DNA of 64,000 nt from Formicarius rufipectus (GCA_013399695.1 VXAU01000295.1:845103-909102), one strand, 5' to 3'; positions 26,921 through 39,729 are shown, counted from the stretch's first letter. Notes: generated by a model not told the origin, from the sequence alone. Numbers and translations are program-made.

Positions 26921-27754
26921 TTAGCTAACCTCACATATATGAATAAAGTATGTTAAAATATGTAAATTAGCACACGTAAACTTTACTAAAAATAAAGAGT
27001 TAACATTCTGATGAATTTTTGCTTTAAAGTAACTTCAAAAGATTGCAAAACATCCATTTTAATGGGACATATTAGGAAGGAAGATATGGAACACAGTGAC
27101 AACAGATTCTTATGGTAATCATAGCAGTGAGGGTGAAACAAGTATGTTCGAAGGCTGTTCTAATTACAGGTTTTCCTCTGATTTCAGTATGAAGTTCTTA
27201 GATTAATTTATTCTTTGAAGTTACACTGCACTGCAGATCCTGAAATCTGCATTTCTAGTCAGGGCAGCATTCATTGATATTGAAATGCTCTAATAGTGGT
27301 CTTTACATCAAAACCAGCTTCAGAGCACAAAATTGTTACTGTTTCAGACAATTGACTTTGCTTGGAGATCATCCTGAGGAAATGTCTTTTTTTCTCAGGA
27401 AAGTTTATGTTCTTGCTGCTGTAATTACTTTGTCAAATAATGTCTGACCTTTTTCAACTGCTATAAAGCCATTATTAATAGTTCTTGTGATCTTTTGATC
27501 AAATTTGTACTATTGCATGATAATGTCATGCACAGATGTGTTGTTTGCATTTGTGACTCTTGTGTGGGACTCAAATCTCCATGTCTAAGCACTCTTTGTC
27601 CAGAAACATTCTGGTGTTCACTTCTTTTCTCTCTCCCTTTTTAGCTCTTGAAAGTAGGGAAGTTATAATATTTTATAATATGTAATTTGTGAATTAAAAA
27701 AAGTCAGCAGAATATTCCAGTCTCATGAATCAGTTAGGCAAGGGATTAGTAAGA

Positions 27755-27790
27755 ATGATGTACCGCATAGATTGCAAAGCGGTACATCAT
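27755..27790. repeat. 12-bp perfect inverted repeat (hairpin)
   Basis: The left arm atgatgtaccgc (27755-27766) and right arm gcggtacatcat (27779-27790) are perfect reverse complements around a 12-nt loop. The arms contain CpG, unusual in this CpG-poor intron. The function is not known. Confidence 0.85.
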
Positions 27791-28239
27791 CCTAGCACTG
27801 GCCCTTTCAGCTTTGTTGTCTGCTGTGCAGTTTCAGTAGTCTTCTCATGGAGTACTACATTGATATGTGCCATGTTACCTTAAGTCCTTGCCAGGACAGC
27901 AAGAAGTAATCTGACAGGTATTAAAAAAGCAGTATTTCATTTAAGTAGATGTAATGATATCAATTTATATCAAATGGCAGCCTCACCATTCTGCAGTTCA
28001 TTGTGTGAGGCCTAGAGCTAGAAGTGATATTTCGATCAAAGGTAATAATTTTTGTTTGTCAGAATGCAAGAAAAGGTGACTAAATGAAGTATTTTAAAGT
28101 CATCAGTTTTGAGGGCACTTTAAACCCAAATTCATAAACATGGTAATAACTAATTTCCTGTGAAGAATGAAGATCATCCACAAAGTTTAAAACCATGAGT
28201 TTTGAAATGGCTATGTCTTCGACACTTTTGGTAATTATT

Positions 28240-28858
28240 ATAGAACCATAGAATGGTTTGGCATAGAGAGGGCCTCATTCCAAACCCCTGCCATGGACAG
28301 GGACACCTTTCACTAGACAAGATTGCTCAGGGCCCCATCTAGCCTGGCTTTGTACACTTCTAGGAATACCTGGGCTTGAATCAACACTTCCAGGAATAGG
28401 GCATCCACGGCCTCTTCCAGTTCAAAGCTATTCCTCTTGGTCCTGTCACTACATGCCCTTGCCACAAATCCTTCTCTGGCTTTCCCATAGGCCACCTTTA
28501 GGTACTGGAAGGCCACAATAAGGTCACTCTGGAGCCTTTTCCACTCCAGGATGAACAACCCCAGCTCTCAGCTGGTCTTCATAGGAGAGGTGCTCCAGAC
28601 CTCTAACCATCTTCATGGCCCCCTTCAGAACTTGATCCAATGGTTCAATGTCCTTCTTACGGCAGGGACCCCAGAGCTGGATGCAGCACTCCAGGTGCGG
28701 TCTCAATGGACTAGAGGGGCAGAATCACCTCCCTCAACCTGCTGGTCACACTTCTTTTGATGCAGCCCAAGATATGATTGACCTTCTGAGCTACAAGTGC
28801 ACATTGCCAGGTCATATCCAGCCTCTCATGCACAAGCATCCCCAATAAAACACTTGGA
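28240..28858 (-). mobile_element. CR1 LINE 3' fragment, antisense to MYO16
   Basis: On the minus strand this reads as the end of CR1 ORF2 reverse transcriptase, with LVHERLDMTWQCAL, LGCIKRSV, MRPHLECCIQLWGP and LEHLSYEDQLR recognisable across frames. It is followed by a 3' UTR ending in the CR1 tail (plus-strand tagaaccatagaatgg at 28240). Frameshifts and the missing 5' end show a dead, 5'-truncated copy of about 620 bp, which is the usual outcome of CR1 insertion. It lies in intron 6. The CR1 family is established as the dominant avian LINE; the subfamily was not determined. Confidence 0.9.
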
Positions 28859-28879
28859 TAAAGGAGTATCATTTGGTTA

Positions 28880-29190
28880 ACGTCACCTCACAGCTCACCC
28901 CTACATGGCTCATTCTTTCCCTGGTGGGGTGTGGGAGAGAATTAGGAGAGAAGAAGTTAGAAAACTCATAGGATGAAATAAAGACTGTTGAAAAGGAAAA
29001 GCAAAACCTGCATGCAGAAGAAGTGAAAAATAAAGAATTCATTCTCTAATTCCCATCATCAAGCAGGTACTCAGCCATCTCCAGGAAAGTCATATAATCA
29101 AGCGTAAGGTCACTTGGAAGACAAACATCCTCACTCTGAATGTCCCCTCTTCCTTCTACCCCGAGCTTTTAGTTTTTTTCTGTTTTGCCA
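28880..29190 (-). mobile_element. Degraded avian LTR-type (endogenous retrovirus) repeat fragment
   Basis: The segment directly beyond the CR1 fragment resembles, from memory, a common bird retroviral LTR family read on the minus strand. Recognisable words include ctttcctggagatggctgag, gtttgtcttccaagt, and the downstream part with cagtctttatttcat and gagttttctaac. It is diverged, CpG-poor and lacks clear ends or target duplications, so it is an old fragment. No viral coding sequence is present. Family assignment is by recollection only; both boundaries are approximate. Confidence 0.55.
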
Positions 29191-32100
29191 ACCTTTCTGA
29201 TCCAGTTTAGGATCATTTCCAGCAGTCTCAGAGTTACTCTAAATTACTAATCTCTCACAAAGCTTGCTTATAGGGATTGATTATGCTGTAGGAGATGACC
29301 AGAACCAGGATGTTCTGACATTCTCCCTGACAGGCCTAGAATTGGCTTAAATCACCCTGGGGAATTGCTGAGATGTAACTGGGTATTTGGGACTATCATA
29401 AAGGCCATAGACTCTTTCAAATCTACTTGTACAATGTGATAGTTTAGTGATAGTTACTGGGATATTCATATTATGAAAAAACTAAATAGCTCTTTACACA
29501 TAGTCTGACTGTAGATAGACTATTCTGTTTTACCTCGTTTGGAGTTGCTTCTTTGTATCTGTTTGACTTTTTGTTCTATTTTCCCTCTTAGGTCCTTTTT
29601 AATATTTGAAAGACAAGAAATGTGCTAGATAATTTCACATGCCTATGGTGGCTTGCCTAATTAGCCAGGACTTTTATAGGGTTAAAAAGTGATTATTTTT
29701 AGAATGAGGTTCAACTTACTTTTTATCCAAGATTTATCCATTCTTGCAGATATTTCAGACTTGGTGTAGCTCTCATCTATGTCAGGGAAAAGAATTAATG
29801 CTTTGTAACAGACTCAAAATCAGAGAACAATATTTGGGAGTTGAAACAGAGGCAGCTTTTGAAGTTATACCACGGTATCATCAGTTCTCTAGCCCACAAA
29901 ATTAGTAGTGTACATGCAAAATATCAATCCTCATGTTACATGTCACAAAGTTAGGCCTGTGAAAATGATAAAGCTGGTGGAATTTCAGGGGCTTACTGAT
30001 AGTGCACAAATAACTGACTATAAAAGAAAATAAAGTTTCTTTTTTGACTAGACTTTTCAGTGGTAGGTCAGATATCTAGCTTTATTTAGATGGCATCTAG
30101 TTGCATTTTGAAGGCAAAAATAAATAGCGTTGTTTGCTGAGCATCTTCAGAGTTTTATAATGCAACCCTCATTTGCTAAAGCAATTACAAATCAGTGTAA
30201 ACTGTTGAAGTCAGTTGAATTATTCATGTCTGTGATGTACACAGAATGCTACAAGATTGACAAGAAAAGGGGTCCCTTGAGCAAGGAATGTAATTAGGTC
30301 ATAAAATAGCTAGATACAGTGAAATAAAGATGACATGGTCAGTTAAGTTTCTAACTTTCCAATGTTTGGTGTGCAATCTGAATAATCTTTCAACATTATT
30401 TATATTACATTTAGTAAAGAATGCATAAAACTTAGTGAGGCTTCTTTCAGAGAGTTAATTGTTTTGTGCAATAGGGAATGTCCTGGCTTTTAGGCTGTTT
30501 CAATGAGATTCTCAGGGTATTGTTATCCCTCCACTACTAGGTGCATACAACTATGTTCATTTTCTTAGACAGTCATAAATCTGTTGGGCACACAGAAACT
30601 TAATGCTTGCTGAACTGTTTCAGCAAATCTAGTGGTTTTCCTTAGTTTTACTTAAGGAAGGATCTGAGTAATTTTTAAATGTTTCATTTCCAGAGTTAAA
30701 GACCACCCTTGGTATCTCTGGTTTCCACTAGCACTTGACTTTTCTTATCCTTCAGTGTTAACTGAATGTTTATTAAATCACTAAATAACCCTGTTACTCT
30801 ATGATATCCTTATGGTATCTATGTGTGTTTTACATCTGTGGATTTAAAAGCTTGTGCTGTTTCTAAACATGAAGAAATGTTTCCACAAGGTACTAAAATA
30901 CCTACGACAGCATTGGATTTCATCTAAAAGCATTAGAAGATTATAAAAATAGATAGAATTACATTTGTGTACGAATAAGCATATTTAAAGTTCTTGACCC
31001 GTATCTCACAAGCTGACTGAGTCCCATGTGCCTATAACAAGCAGCTAATAGCATTAATTTTTTTCAGGACCTTGAGGTTTCAACAAAAATAATTATTGAG
31101 TACTTCTTAATTTGCTGACATCACATAATGACAAAGATAATGGATGTAGATTTATATATGGTAGTAAGAAGTTTAGTTAAATGCTTGACATAGAAATGAA
31201 CCTGTTAAAATATTATAAACTACTATCTCCACTAATCCTTATACATTAAAGCCCTCTTAAGGAAATGACTGCTAAATTGTTGACCTCTTAAATTAATACA
31301 AACAGCATACATTTAAAATAAATATTTTAAAGAAGTAAGTATGCAACACATTGGTTTATGCCAGTGGCACCATCCCGGAACTTTGAATTATTGAATTAAG
31401 GTAAAAACTGTCACACAGAGAGATTGCTTTTATTGTACAGCTTTAAAATAATTCCTTTGTCTATATTGCTTAATTAAATATAATTGCCTGCTTTCAGTGC
31501 CTGGAAAAATATTAGTTGCTCTTGAGTGCTGTTTTTTATGCTCACAGGGCTTTCATAGATGCAGTCCAGCTGCCCCACACAAAAAAAATCTGTGACTCTC
31601 CTGCTGGCTTTTCTTCCTGTGGCTCTGCAGCTGTTAAATTCTTTCCACTCAACTCAGATATTCATGGCACCCTCTTCCTCCTTATCTTGATATTCTTTAC
31701 AACTGTTTAATCTTCAGCAGAAGAACCCGGAATGACACTTCCTAAAGCTGGTGGCATCTGAGAGCAAACACAAAATCCATTTACACATCTTAATCACTGG
31801 ATCTTGCTTTGCTTTCTTATTTAGACCAACATGATATTAATCTAACATCATCTTTTTCAGCAGAATCAACTCTGGCTGTACTCTGCTCTAAACAAGAGCA
31901 GAGTCTGATCTGATATTGGTACAATATGCCAAGGGGATAGCCTTACCTATCTTGAAAAATGTTGCTTGTGTACAGTTTGTCTAACCATTATACAATTCAG
32001 GGCCAGGATTATCCTTGTTGCCCAGACTGATAGTACTCACAGGGTCCAGAGGCATGAGGGAAGATCCCACAGAAGAGAGTAGAAGTAGAGATGACCCCCT

Positions 32101-35100
32101 CAGAGAAGCTATTTTGCTGTATGGTTTAAGAAGATCCAAAAATCCTTCTCCATGATCCCTTGTGGCAAGGATTTTATGTGTTTCCATTCCTCTTTGTCTG
32201 AGTACAGGTTGCGCAGGAGGAAAAAAAAAACAAACACAAAACACAAGAGGAAGGAAAATACAAAGTGTTATCTAGGTGGAGCAGCAAATCTAATCCTGTT
32301 TCCCTTTAATATCACAATTTCCATTTTATTCTGGTTTTACTTTCTGCTTCTGCAAAATACACCTATGTTGGTATATTTCCCAGTGCACTGGGCAGTGCTT
32401 TCTTGGCAAATAATGAGCCAATGAAGTAGCAACCCCACCAGGAGACCAAGTGGGAAAGTTGTACAAACCCACTGAAGGACTTTTACTTTTGATGCTTGAT
32501 TATCCCATGGCTGTGTTTGTGGAGAAAGAAACCTAACTTCATTACACACCAGTCCTATATCACCTCTGTGTTAAGCAGAATCAAATTAGCAGGTTAATTA
32601 AAAAAAGTGAAATTTGTTCTACAGTGCATGTATTCTGTGTACAGTGAAGCATTTTATTGCCCTGTGTGCATGTTTGTGGAGTGCCCAAGCACGAAAAGGC
32701 AGTTAGCTGTGGAAAAGCCCTACCTACCGGGAGTGCACTGTAAACATTTGCCGACTTAGAGTCAAATGTAATAGAACTGCATGTTTGCTCAGTTCTAGTG
32801 TATTTCTGAGTTAATGTGTGATTTTTGCCAATTTTTAAAATAAATGTTTTACATTGCTTTATCAAGATGGAATGGGAATGTCAGCTCTAAGTAAGATGGT
32901 ACAAAAGTATTGTAATGCAAATCTTTAGCAGATGTTGTGAATTCAGGTTTTTTTATTTGCATAGTTGAATCCGCTAATCCCAAGAGCTGAACTATAATTT
33001 ATATTCTACTCATTATTCTGCTGCCACATTGTCTGAGATGAGGAAGCCTCTGCCTAATTACAGGAAGTATATGAATAAATATTCCAGGATTAAGACACAC
33101 ATATCTTCATTACTTCTCTCCAGAAACTGAAATTCAGATGTCTAGAAAAGATGAAAGGTCACAAAACCTAAAGCAAAAAAACCCCATAAAATTTAGGAAA
33201 AAAAAATCTTCAATTCATTCCTTTATCATCCATCATAGGCTATTAGTTTTATCTGAGAAATTTATCTTATTTTTAATTCAGTCTAAATTGAAATATCCCA
33301 AACGACCACTTCTTCTGCAAAGGTACTCTGATCCAGTGGATTTCATAGTTATGATCCTCTGTCAAAAGTCTGTACTGCGTCCCACATGGACCCAATGGCT
33401 GAATCACACTTCGGTAACAGTAAAATTTTGTTCTGGGGATTTTCTGAGGGTTTTTTTCCACTTTTATTTCTTAATCCTTAATTTTGCTCTTTTTTCCCAG
33501 TTACGTAACATTTATTGTCACTGTAAATGTATTACTCTTTTTCCATAGACATGTTAAATCATGCTATGTATTTTCCTATACCTCTTTATATAGGGACTGA
33601 ATTTTTAATTGTTGTAGTAAAAAATCGGTATGTCTCATCAGATAAAAACTTTTTGGCTTCCACTGGCATATATACAGACAGTATTGTAAGACTAAGGTAC
33701 CTAGTCAGTTTGGTGTAAGATCACTTTTAGCATTATTACTTTCCAAATTTCCTTCTGTCAGCAAATGTCTGTGTGCCAGATTCACCCAGAGAGACTAAAA
33801 CTGCTTTCAGCCTTTCCAAAATTGCTCTAATTTTATTTTCTCCCTTAATTCTTCCTGTTTTGCAGATCTTGCCATTTAATACTGTATTGCTTGATATCGC
33901 TTAAGATACATAAGAAAACTAATACTGGGGCGTGGTAGGCAGAGGCTTTGAAGTGTTGATTCTTTGCTATATATACCTACTCATTGTTTCAGGCACATTG
34001 CATTTCATCTTCACTTTTACAAGAATCTGAATTATTTCTATAAGTCTGTCTGAAACAGTCTCCATGCAAAAATTTTCATAAAAAGGTGGACATTACAGTC
34101 TTTTTATACTGTATATTTGTACTTCCATATAAAAAAAAAAAAAGACACAAATGGAGTCTGTCTGTTGTAATCTGTTATTTATAAAGGCATGTTCTCAACA
34201 TCCAAAGATTTATTCTCTCAAAAATTTTGAATACCTGCTTTAATTTTTAATATTTATGCTGTATAATGAGATCTTTATGTCACATATATTGTACAGGGAT
34301 TGACAGAATGATTTTTATTTTCTTTGAAACTATAATAATCTATTTCCCTTTTTCTAATTATCTGGAATTTCCCATGTTCCTCATATTTCAGAAATAATTA
34401 GGTTATTCCTTTAAGAAAAAAAAAAAAAGTAGTATAACTCAGGAAAATGGAATGAGTGAATGAATATGTATTCTTTATATACAGGTAACATGAATCAAAA
34501 ATTCATCCTGTTCTTTGCTGCTGATTGCTTTTATAAGTTTTCTACTGAAAATGTTTCAGACATCCTTTTATTTTCTTTAAAAAAATTTAGATACCGCTCT
34601 TCAGTAGATAGACTCTCTAGATATTTCAGCGATCATTTGGAAGATTTCTCAAATACAAACCTTGCCTAACCCATTCTCCCCAAATCCAAACAAACAAAAC
34701 TAAAAATCTTGAGTTATGAGCATGTAGCAGAAAGTTGTGCAAAGTCCATTTCTTTCACATATTTCACAGACATCAAAACATCAAAAATACATCAGTCAGT
34801 TACTGACAGTCAAAGAAAGAGGAAAGGAAATTTAGAAAGGGCAAAAAAAGATAATTTACTGAGACAGCACAACCTGATTTTACTCCTTTGTGATGGCAAT
34901 TTTTACCTTTCTTCTACTTGAAATACAGGACACAATTTAATTTTGATTGCTGCCTTTTATTCTCTACCTTTTGAGTAGATCTTACTGAATCATACCAGTT
35001 TACCTTGGTGAATAGAATACATTGTAGTAAACAAAAGAAAGAGAAAATGAAACTACAACATAATGAATTACACTGACAGAAGGGATTATTTTTCCATGCA

Positions 35101-37132
35101 TAAGTTGTTTGGATATTCAAAACTGAAAACTACATAACTTAGAATTCCTATAAAGCAGTTACCTGCCAGTCATAGTAATTTTTACTTTTTAATCATCAAG
35201 CTAAAGACATGAAATAAAAGTTGTTGCTTTCAGGAAAAATTTGAGTTCTGGTGTTACAAACTATCCTCTTACAGAGGACATTGTATTGCAGTCAACAGCT
35301 ACCTCTATTATTTTTGGTCTTCCTTTCTTAACTACGCAAGAGAGACATGAGAAAAATAATATCCAAATCAAACAAACAAAGTAGTTCTGTGGTTTCAATT
35401 CAGAGATATCTGTGGTTGTATTAAGCTATTGATTTGGACCTGCTTGTTTTTGTGCCCTTTGTGCTTGCTATGTTCTTTCCTTTAGTATCTTCTATCATGT
35501 TGATGTGCTGTCGAAACCGATGAGTGGTGTTTATTCCAATGCTTAAAGATTTGCTGTGCATACAGAACTGGGAGTACAGCCCTGCAGCCTATTTGTGCAC
35601 ACTCTGTGTAAATCAAATCGCGTGCTCAGCCTTAGAATATTACTGTGGGTTACTGTGCCATAACCTGAACTGGAGAAAATTCTGTCTCCGGGAAAAACAG
35701 CCTGCTGGATCTTGTCAGCTGTGCACTTAGGGAAGTGAGGGAGAAAATGATTAGATAATATCCTTATCTGTGAAGACCCAAGAGAGCTGAGTTTTCCATA
35801 TTCACAAGCTACCTGGAGGTATTGGCAGCAATCTGCTCCAAACAAACGAAAAGTAGCCTGATACAGAGGGCATTGAGAAGCAAAGGAAGAGAGGTCAGAG
35901 CACTTTTCTGCAACACCGGAGAATCCTGGCCTGTCTGGACATGCTCACAGTGCAAGCCTGTCTAGCCAGAACATCTTTCTTCTGTTTAGGTGTGTGAAAA
36001 CAAGTTAGGACAAGGTGGGTGCTAAGGAAAAAAGTAGGGAAATAGGAGCTTCTCTCACACTGATATAGTGCTGAGGGACGTTGGGGAGAGCCCCCCCTAC
36101 TGATGGTATTGTTCCCTGTGTCAACTTGTAAATAGAAGATGTCTTGCATTTATTTTCTAATCCACACTACATGAGTCTTGACATGGTGGTGGAAGGACAG
36201 TATTTCAAATTGATCCTTTAGATCTCTCTGTTTTGTATTTAGTTTTGGATCCCTTAGTGAAAGAGTTGTTCTGTCTATGCCTGGAAATACTGGGTTTTAT
36301 CACTTTCTTCTCTAGGAGGTAGATTCATTTTTTCTCATACAAGATGTCTAGGCTAGAGTCAAGAACATCATTTTACTCAGTGGAAAGGCATGGTGGTGTT
36401 ACCGTGCACAGTTCATCTGACCTATTGTAAACATCAGTATTACAGTAGGGAATTTGACACCTGAATGCACTATTCTACTGAATCTTAAGAAAGTCTAGAT
36501 AACTAATTTATCAATCCAAATTTAGCTGAAGGGTATTTCACAGGATTAAATCAAACCAGGGAACCATTCTGGCTGAGAAATATTTCCAAACTTCATGTTG
36601 TTTTTGTTTAAGCAGCCTTATACAAGATAAAAATGTTTGATAGCAAAGTATAACTCCAGGCCTAAAGATATTTTTTTCATTTTAACTGCTTAACCAGAAA
36701 ATTTGAACAAGAGAGATGGGAGAAATGAGTTTTCTTAGTTCCTCTGTCAGTTACTCTGCAGGATGTGTAGCTCAGTCAGACAAGTAAGCATAAAGGTCAG
36801 CTTCCTCTCAGTCACCCAGAATGCAAGCAGCCAGTCTGGACTTCTCAGTCCATGTATGGTCAGTGGAGAAAGGCACCTCCAGAGGGCAATATCTTCTCAT
36901 TTTAGCAAAAATATCTAGAATGCATAGAACAAGTCACCCTATGGAAATACCTGTCTTCCCAGACTGACTTGAGAACAAGGTGACTAGTTTGGATTAGGAG
37001 CATAGCTTTTCAGTCTCTAACATAGGGAAAAGCAGATTATCTTCCAAATGTCCTGCTGCGTTCACAGAGGAAATTTATGGCAGAAATAAATTTCTATAGT
37101 TACCTCTTTCTCTGCTACTACAATCATTAGCC

Positions 37133-37138
37133 CATCAT
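37133..37138. repeat. Target-site duplication, left copy (CATCAT)
   Basis: The six bases catcat directly precede the TG end of the solo LTR and are repeated exactly after its CA end. Confidence 0.78.
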
Positions 37139-37203
37139 TGACACGGTCCACCAGGGAAAGGAAGACACGATCCACGCAGACAAAAGGTGTGAGGCGTGAA
37201 CAC

Positions 37204-37209
37204 TTTATT
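37204..37209 (-). promoter_or_regulatory. Polyadenylation signal of the solo LTR
   Basis: Minus strand AATAAA in gcactaataaagtg, about 65 bp from the LTR 3' end. It is antisense to MYO16 and so would not terminate the host transcript. Confidence 0.6.
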
Positions 37210-37223
37210 AGTGCGCATGGGAC

Positions 37224-37230
37224 TTTTATA
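37224..37230 (-). promoter_or_regulatory. TATA box of the solo LTR
   Basis: Minus strand TATAAAA within ccttataaaagtcc. It sits about 430 bp from the U3 end and 15-20 bp before the AATAAA, in the order expected for an LTR promoter. Activity is unknown. Confidence 0.6.
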
Positions 37231-37615
37231 AGGTTCGGGTCGAGGATTCTAGAACGTGGGTGGAGATAGGGGTGGATCGCGACATAAAAGGAAAAGGAAA
37301 GGAGGGGCTGTAACATATAAGGGAAATATAGGGGTGGCTAACCTTGTATGGTGGTGCTGCACTGCACTACTGGTCAGCCTATGGGGTTTTAGGGGTACAA
37401 AGACCAAACGAGGCTGTAACCGGGATTCCCAGAACCAATCGGAACAATCGAACATATGAAAGTAATCTAATAATAGTAATTACCTATCTAATACATATTT
37501 ATCCTAACTACAACATCCCAACAGTATAAAAACTTTAAAACCAGTGGCTCTATGGGGATAGATAGGTGATGGTTATGGCAGACTCCAGTTAGCAACAGTT
37601 TCTCAGCAGTCCCCA

Positions 37616-37651
37616 ACAGGTGCCTCCCTTACAGGTGCCTCCCTTACAGGT
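37616..37651. repeat. 15-bp tandem duplication at the U3 edge of the solo LTR
   Basis: The unit acaggtgcctccctt occurs at 37616-37630 and 37631-37645, and a third partial copy (acaggtgcc) follows. It lies just inside the 5' end of the LTR on its own strand. Confidence 0.85.
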
Positions 37652-37664
37652 GCCGCCTCCCACA

Positions 37665-37670
37665 CATCAT
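37665..37670. repeat. Target-site duplication, right copy (CATCAT)
   Basis: Exact copy of the six bases at the other end of the LTR. A two-base shift of the boundary is possible because cacacatcat is itself repetitive. Confidence 0.78.
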
Positions 37671-39729
37671 TTTTCATCTAAGGCAGAGCATGCTTTAATG
37701 GATAGAAGGGAACTGTGAACACTGATAGACTTCCATGATAATGTTGTGGGATTTCAGAGACTTTTAAAGCTGGAGAAATACAGTGGATCATTTTTGTCTG
37801 GCCTCCTGCATAGTATATAGATTGTAAAGAATGTTTGGTTATCCTTGAATTCTATGATTTGCACGTGTCTAAAGTAAACCTGAGCCAAACTTAGAATTTC
37901 AACCTTTTAAATTTTAATTTGGCTCTGTTTCAGGAATTAAATGTTTCTTTGGGTTTTTGCTGTTAGGAAGTGTGAAACTGACTGCTTTTGCAGTTACTTC
38001 TTCAGGCATTGGGAGTCAATACTGAATCATCTTTATTTTAGTCAGCAGTTGCTAAACTTTCCAGCAGTTGTCTCTCTCGCGCCTCTGATTCCCCATGGTT
38101 TCTAAGAGAACTATTGATACAAGTGTGGGAACAAGGTGGCCCCAGCCTTAACAGCAGCCTGTAAAACGAATGTCTTTGTGACCATACAGCTAGTTGAGCT
38201 ATTGGGAAAATGCTGTCCCCAGTTCCTTACTGTGCATCTGGAGTGTGAGACTAATTAGAAAGATCTGCAGGGAAGTTTTGGACCTTTTTACCAGCATCCC
38301 TCCATACAATTCCTAGGCACAATCTGGGAACTAGGACAGGCTAGTGTCCAGCCAAAGAAGGCTACACTCTGTTGGAAAGTGACAGAGTTTAATAGAACAT
38401 AGATTTCATATTGCATGCATAAGTAAATCAGCAGGTTGAGGTTTTTCCAGATGGTTTCAATGTCAGAGAAACAGTCCCTCTCACATTTCATTTACTAGTA
38501 TAGACTTAGCCATGGAGTCCTCAGCAGAACTACTACCAGACCAGAGAACATTTCCAGACTGCAAGAGCTGAGATCCCCAAAGGTCTGTGTAGCCACATGA
38601 AACTAGAAGTCTAGGTGAAATTTGGTCCTGCAGCAGTTTACTTGCAGATGTTGGTTCAAAGTTGTCAGAGCTTCTGGGCCCGTTGAAGTCCCTGGAGTCA
38701 TTCCCGCACTGCAGTTTTGCCTACTGTGGTCTGTGCAAGTGGTCTCAGGACAGCACAGTTTTGGGTTGCAGCACAGCTATAGGTGAGTTCAGCTGTTAAA
38801 GGACTAAATGAATAACATGTCAGGAAATGCAGTTAGCACACAAAATTCAAAACTTACCCATGTTTCATTGAAAGTTTAGTCAAAAGTGACGTGTTTTACA
38901 AAGTATATAGTTTTCAAAATCTGGCTATTTATAATGATAAAGTATTCAAAGTTCTTACATGTGGTTAGATTTAGACAGAGCAATACCTTTGAGAAAGTAT
39001 AGGAATAATATGTAGCATCAAGATGTGAAAAAAATCACCAGTTTCTTTAGTACTAAGGTGGTAATAAAGATTGTAATAAGTCCACAGTTAAAAATTTAAT
39101 TTTATAAATTATTGGACTTTGTATCACTAAAATTTCCTTCCTTCATTCTTTTATCTGGTACATCAAAGAATCCTTCAATATTCAGCATTTTCTGTCTTTG
39201 GAGGTATTCAGTGCTGTAATAAAGTCTCTTCTTGAACTGATCAAGTTCCTTAAAGTCTTTTTGTTATAGGACTTGTTGCTCAGAACTAAGAACAATTTAT
39301 TTTGAACTGATGAAAAACATTTTTATCAATGTCACTTTCTTATGAATTACTCCTTACGAGGCATGTCTTATGACATGTACTGGAAACATATTTTCCTACT
39401 TTCAATGACCCAATTCAGTACCAATGATATTGGTTGGGGATGCTTTTAATTCCTTTGGCATTAACTTTCTGTGAGGCATCCAAAGAGCTGATAGGAAGAA
39501 AATCTGGGTTTTAGACATCACTAGTCCCACACTGTTATTCACCAAGATCATGTCTAATAACATACAAGATTTAAAATGATTTGCCTTCTTGTTTTCTTCC
39601 CCTTTATCTGAATCCCATGCTTCCAGTTTGGATATTAAAGATTTGAGAGTCAAAGAAAAACTGATAATTTCTGCAAAAATGTAAACCAGACCAACATTAG
39701 AGTAACTCTACTTCTGCTGATTTTTCTAG

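Larger units (their letters stand above)
37139..37664 (-). mobile_element. Solo LTR of an endogenous retrovirus, antisense in MYO16 intron 6
   Basis: A 526-bp block with TG...CA ends (minus strand starts tgtgggaggcgg and ends gaccgtgtca), flanked by identical catcat at 37133-37138 and 37665-37670. On the minus strand a TATAAAA (37230-37224) is followed by AATAAA (37209-37204) and a ~65-bp U5-like end. About 15 CpGs are present, while the flanks are CpG-poor, which suggests a fairly recent insertion. A 6-bp duplication is typical of class II (alpha/beta, ERVK-like) retroviruses. No internal coding region, primer-binding site or second LTR remains, so it is a recombination remnant. Confidence 0.82.
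22165..39729 (+). other. Intron 6 (17.6 kb), the largest intron in the window
   Basis: Non-coding, from donor gtaaat to acceptor tttttctag. Contents in order: (CAAA)n-type repeats near 23.5-23.8 kb; a pyrimidine tract at 26869-26920; a 12-bp inverted repeat at 27755-27790; an antisense CR1 (28240-28858); a degraded LTR-type repeat (28880-29190); and an antisense solo LTR (37139-37664). Between these, for example 29.2-37.1 kb and 37.7-39.7 kb, I see only AT-rich sequence with chance open frames, the largest being 136 codons at 33138-33548. Confidence 0.8.

Noticed and set aside
33138..33548. 136-codon open frame in intron 6
   Set aside because: AT-rich, no recognisable domain, Phe/Leu/Lys-heavy composition, and an overlapping frame on the other strand; best explained as chance.
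36765..36800. Second A-box-like word (tgtagctcagtcaga)
   Set aside because: No B-box or cloverleaf around it.
37256..37529. Open frames of 60-84 codons in and around the LTR
   Set aside because: They lie inside a non-coding LTR and match no viral protein; no gag, pol or env remnant was seen.
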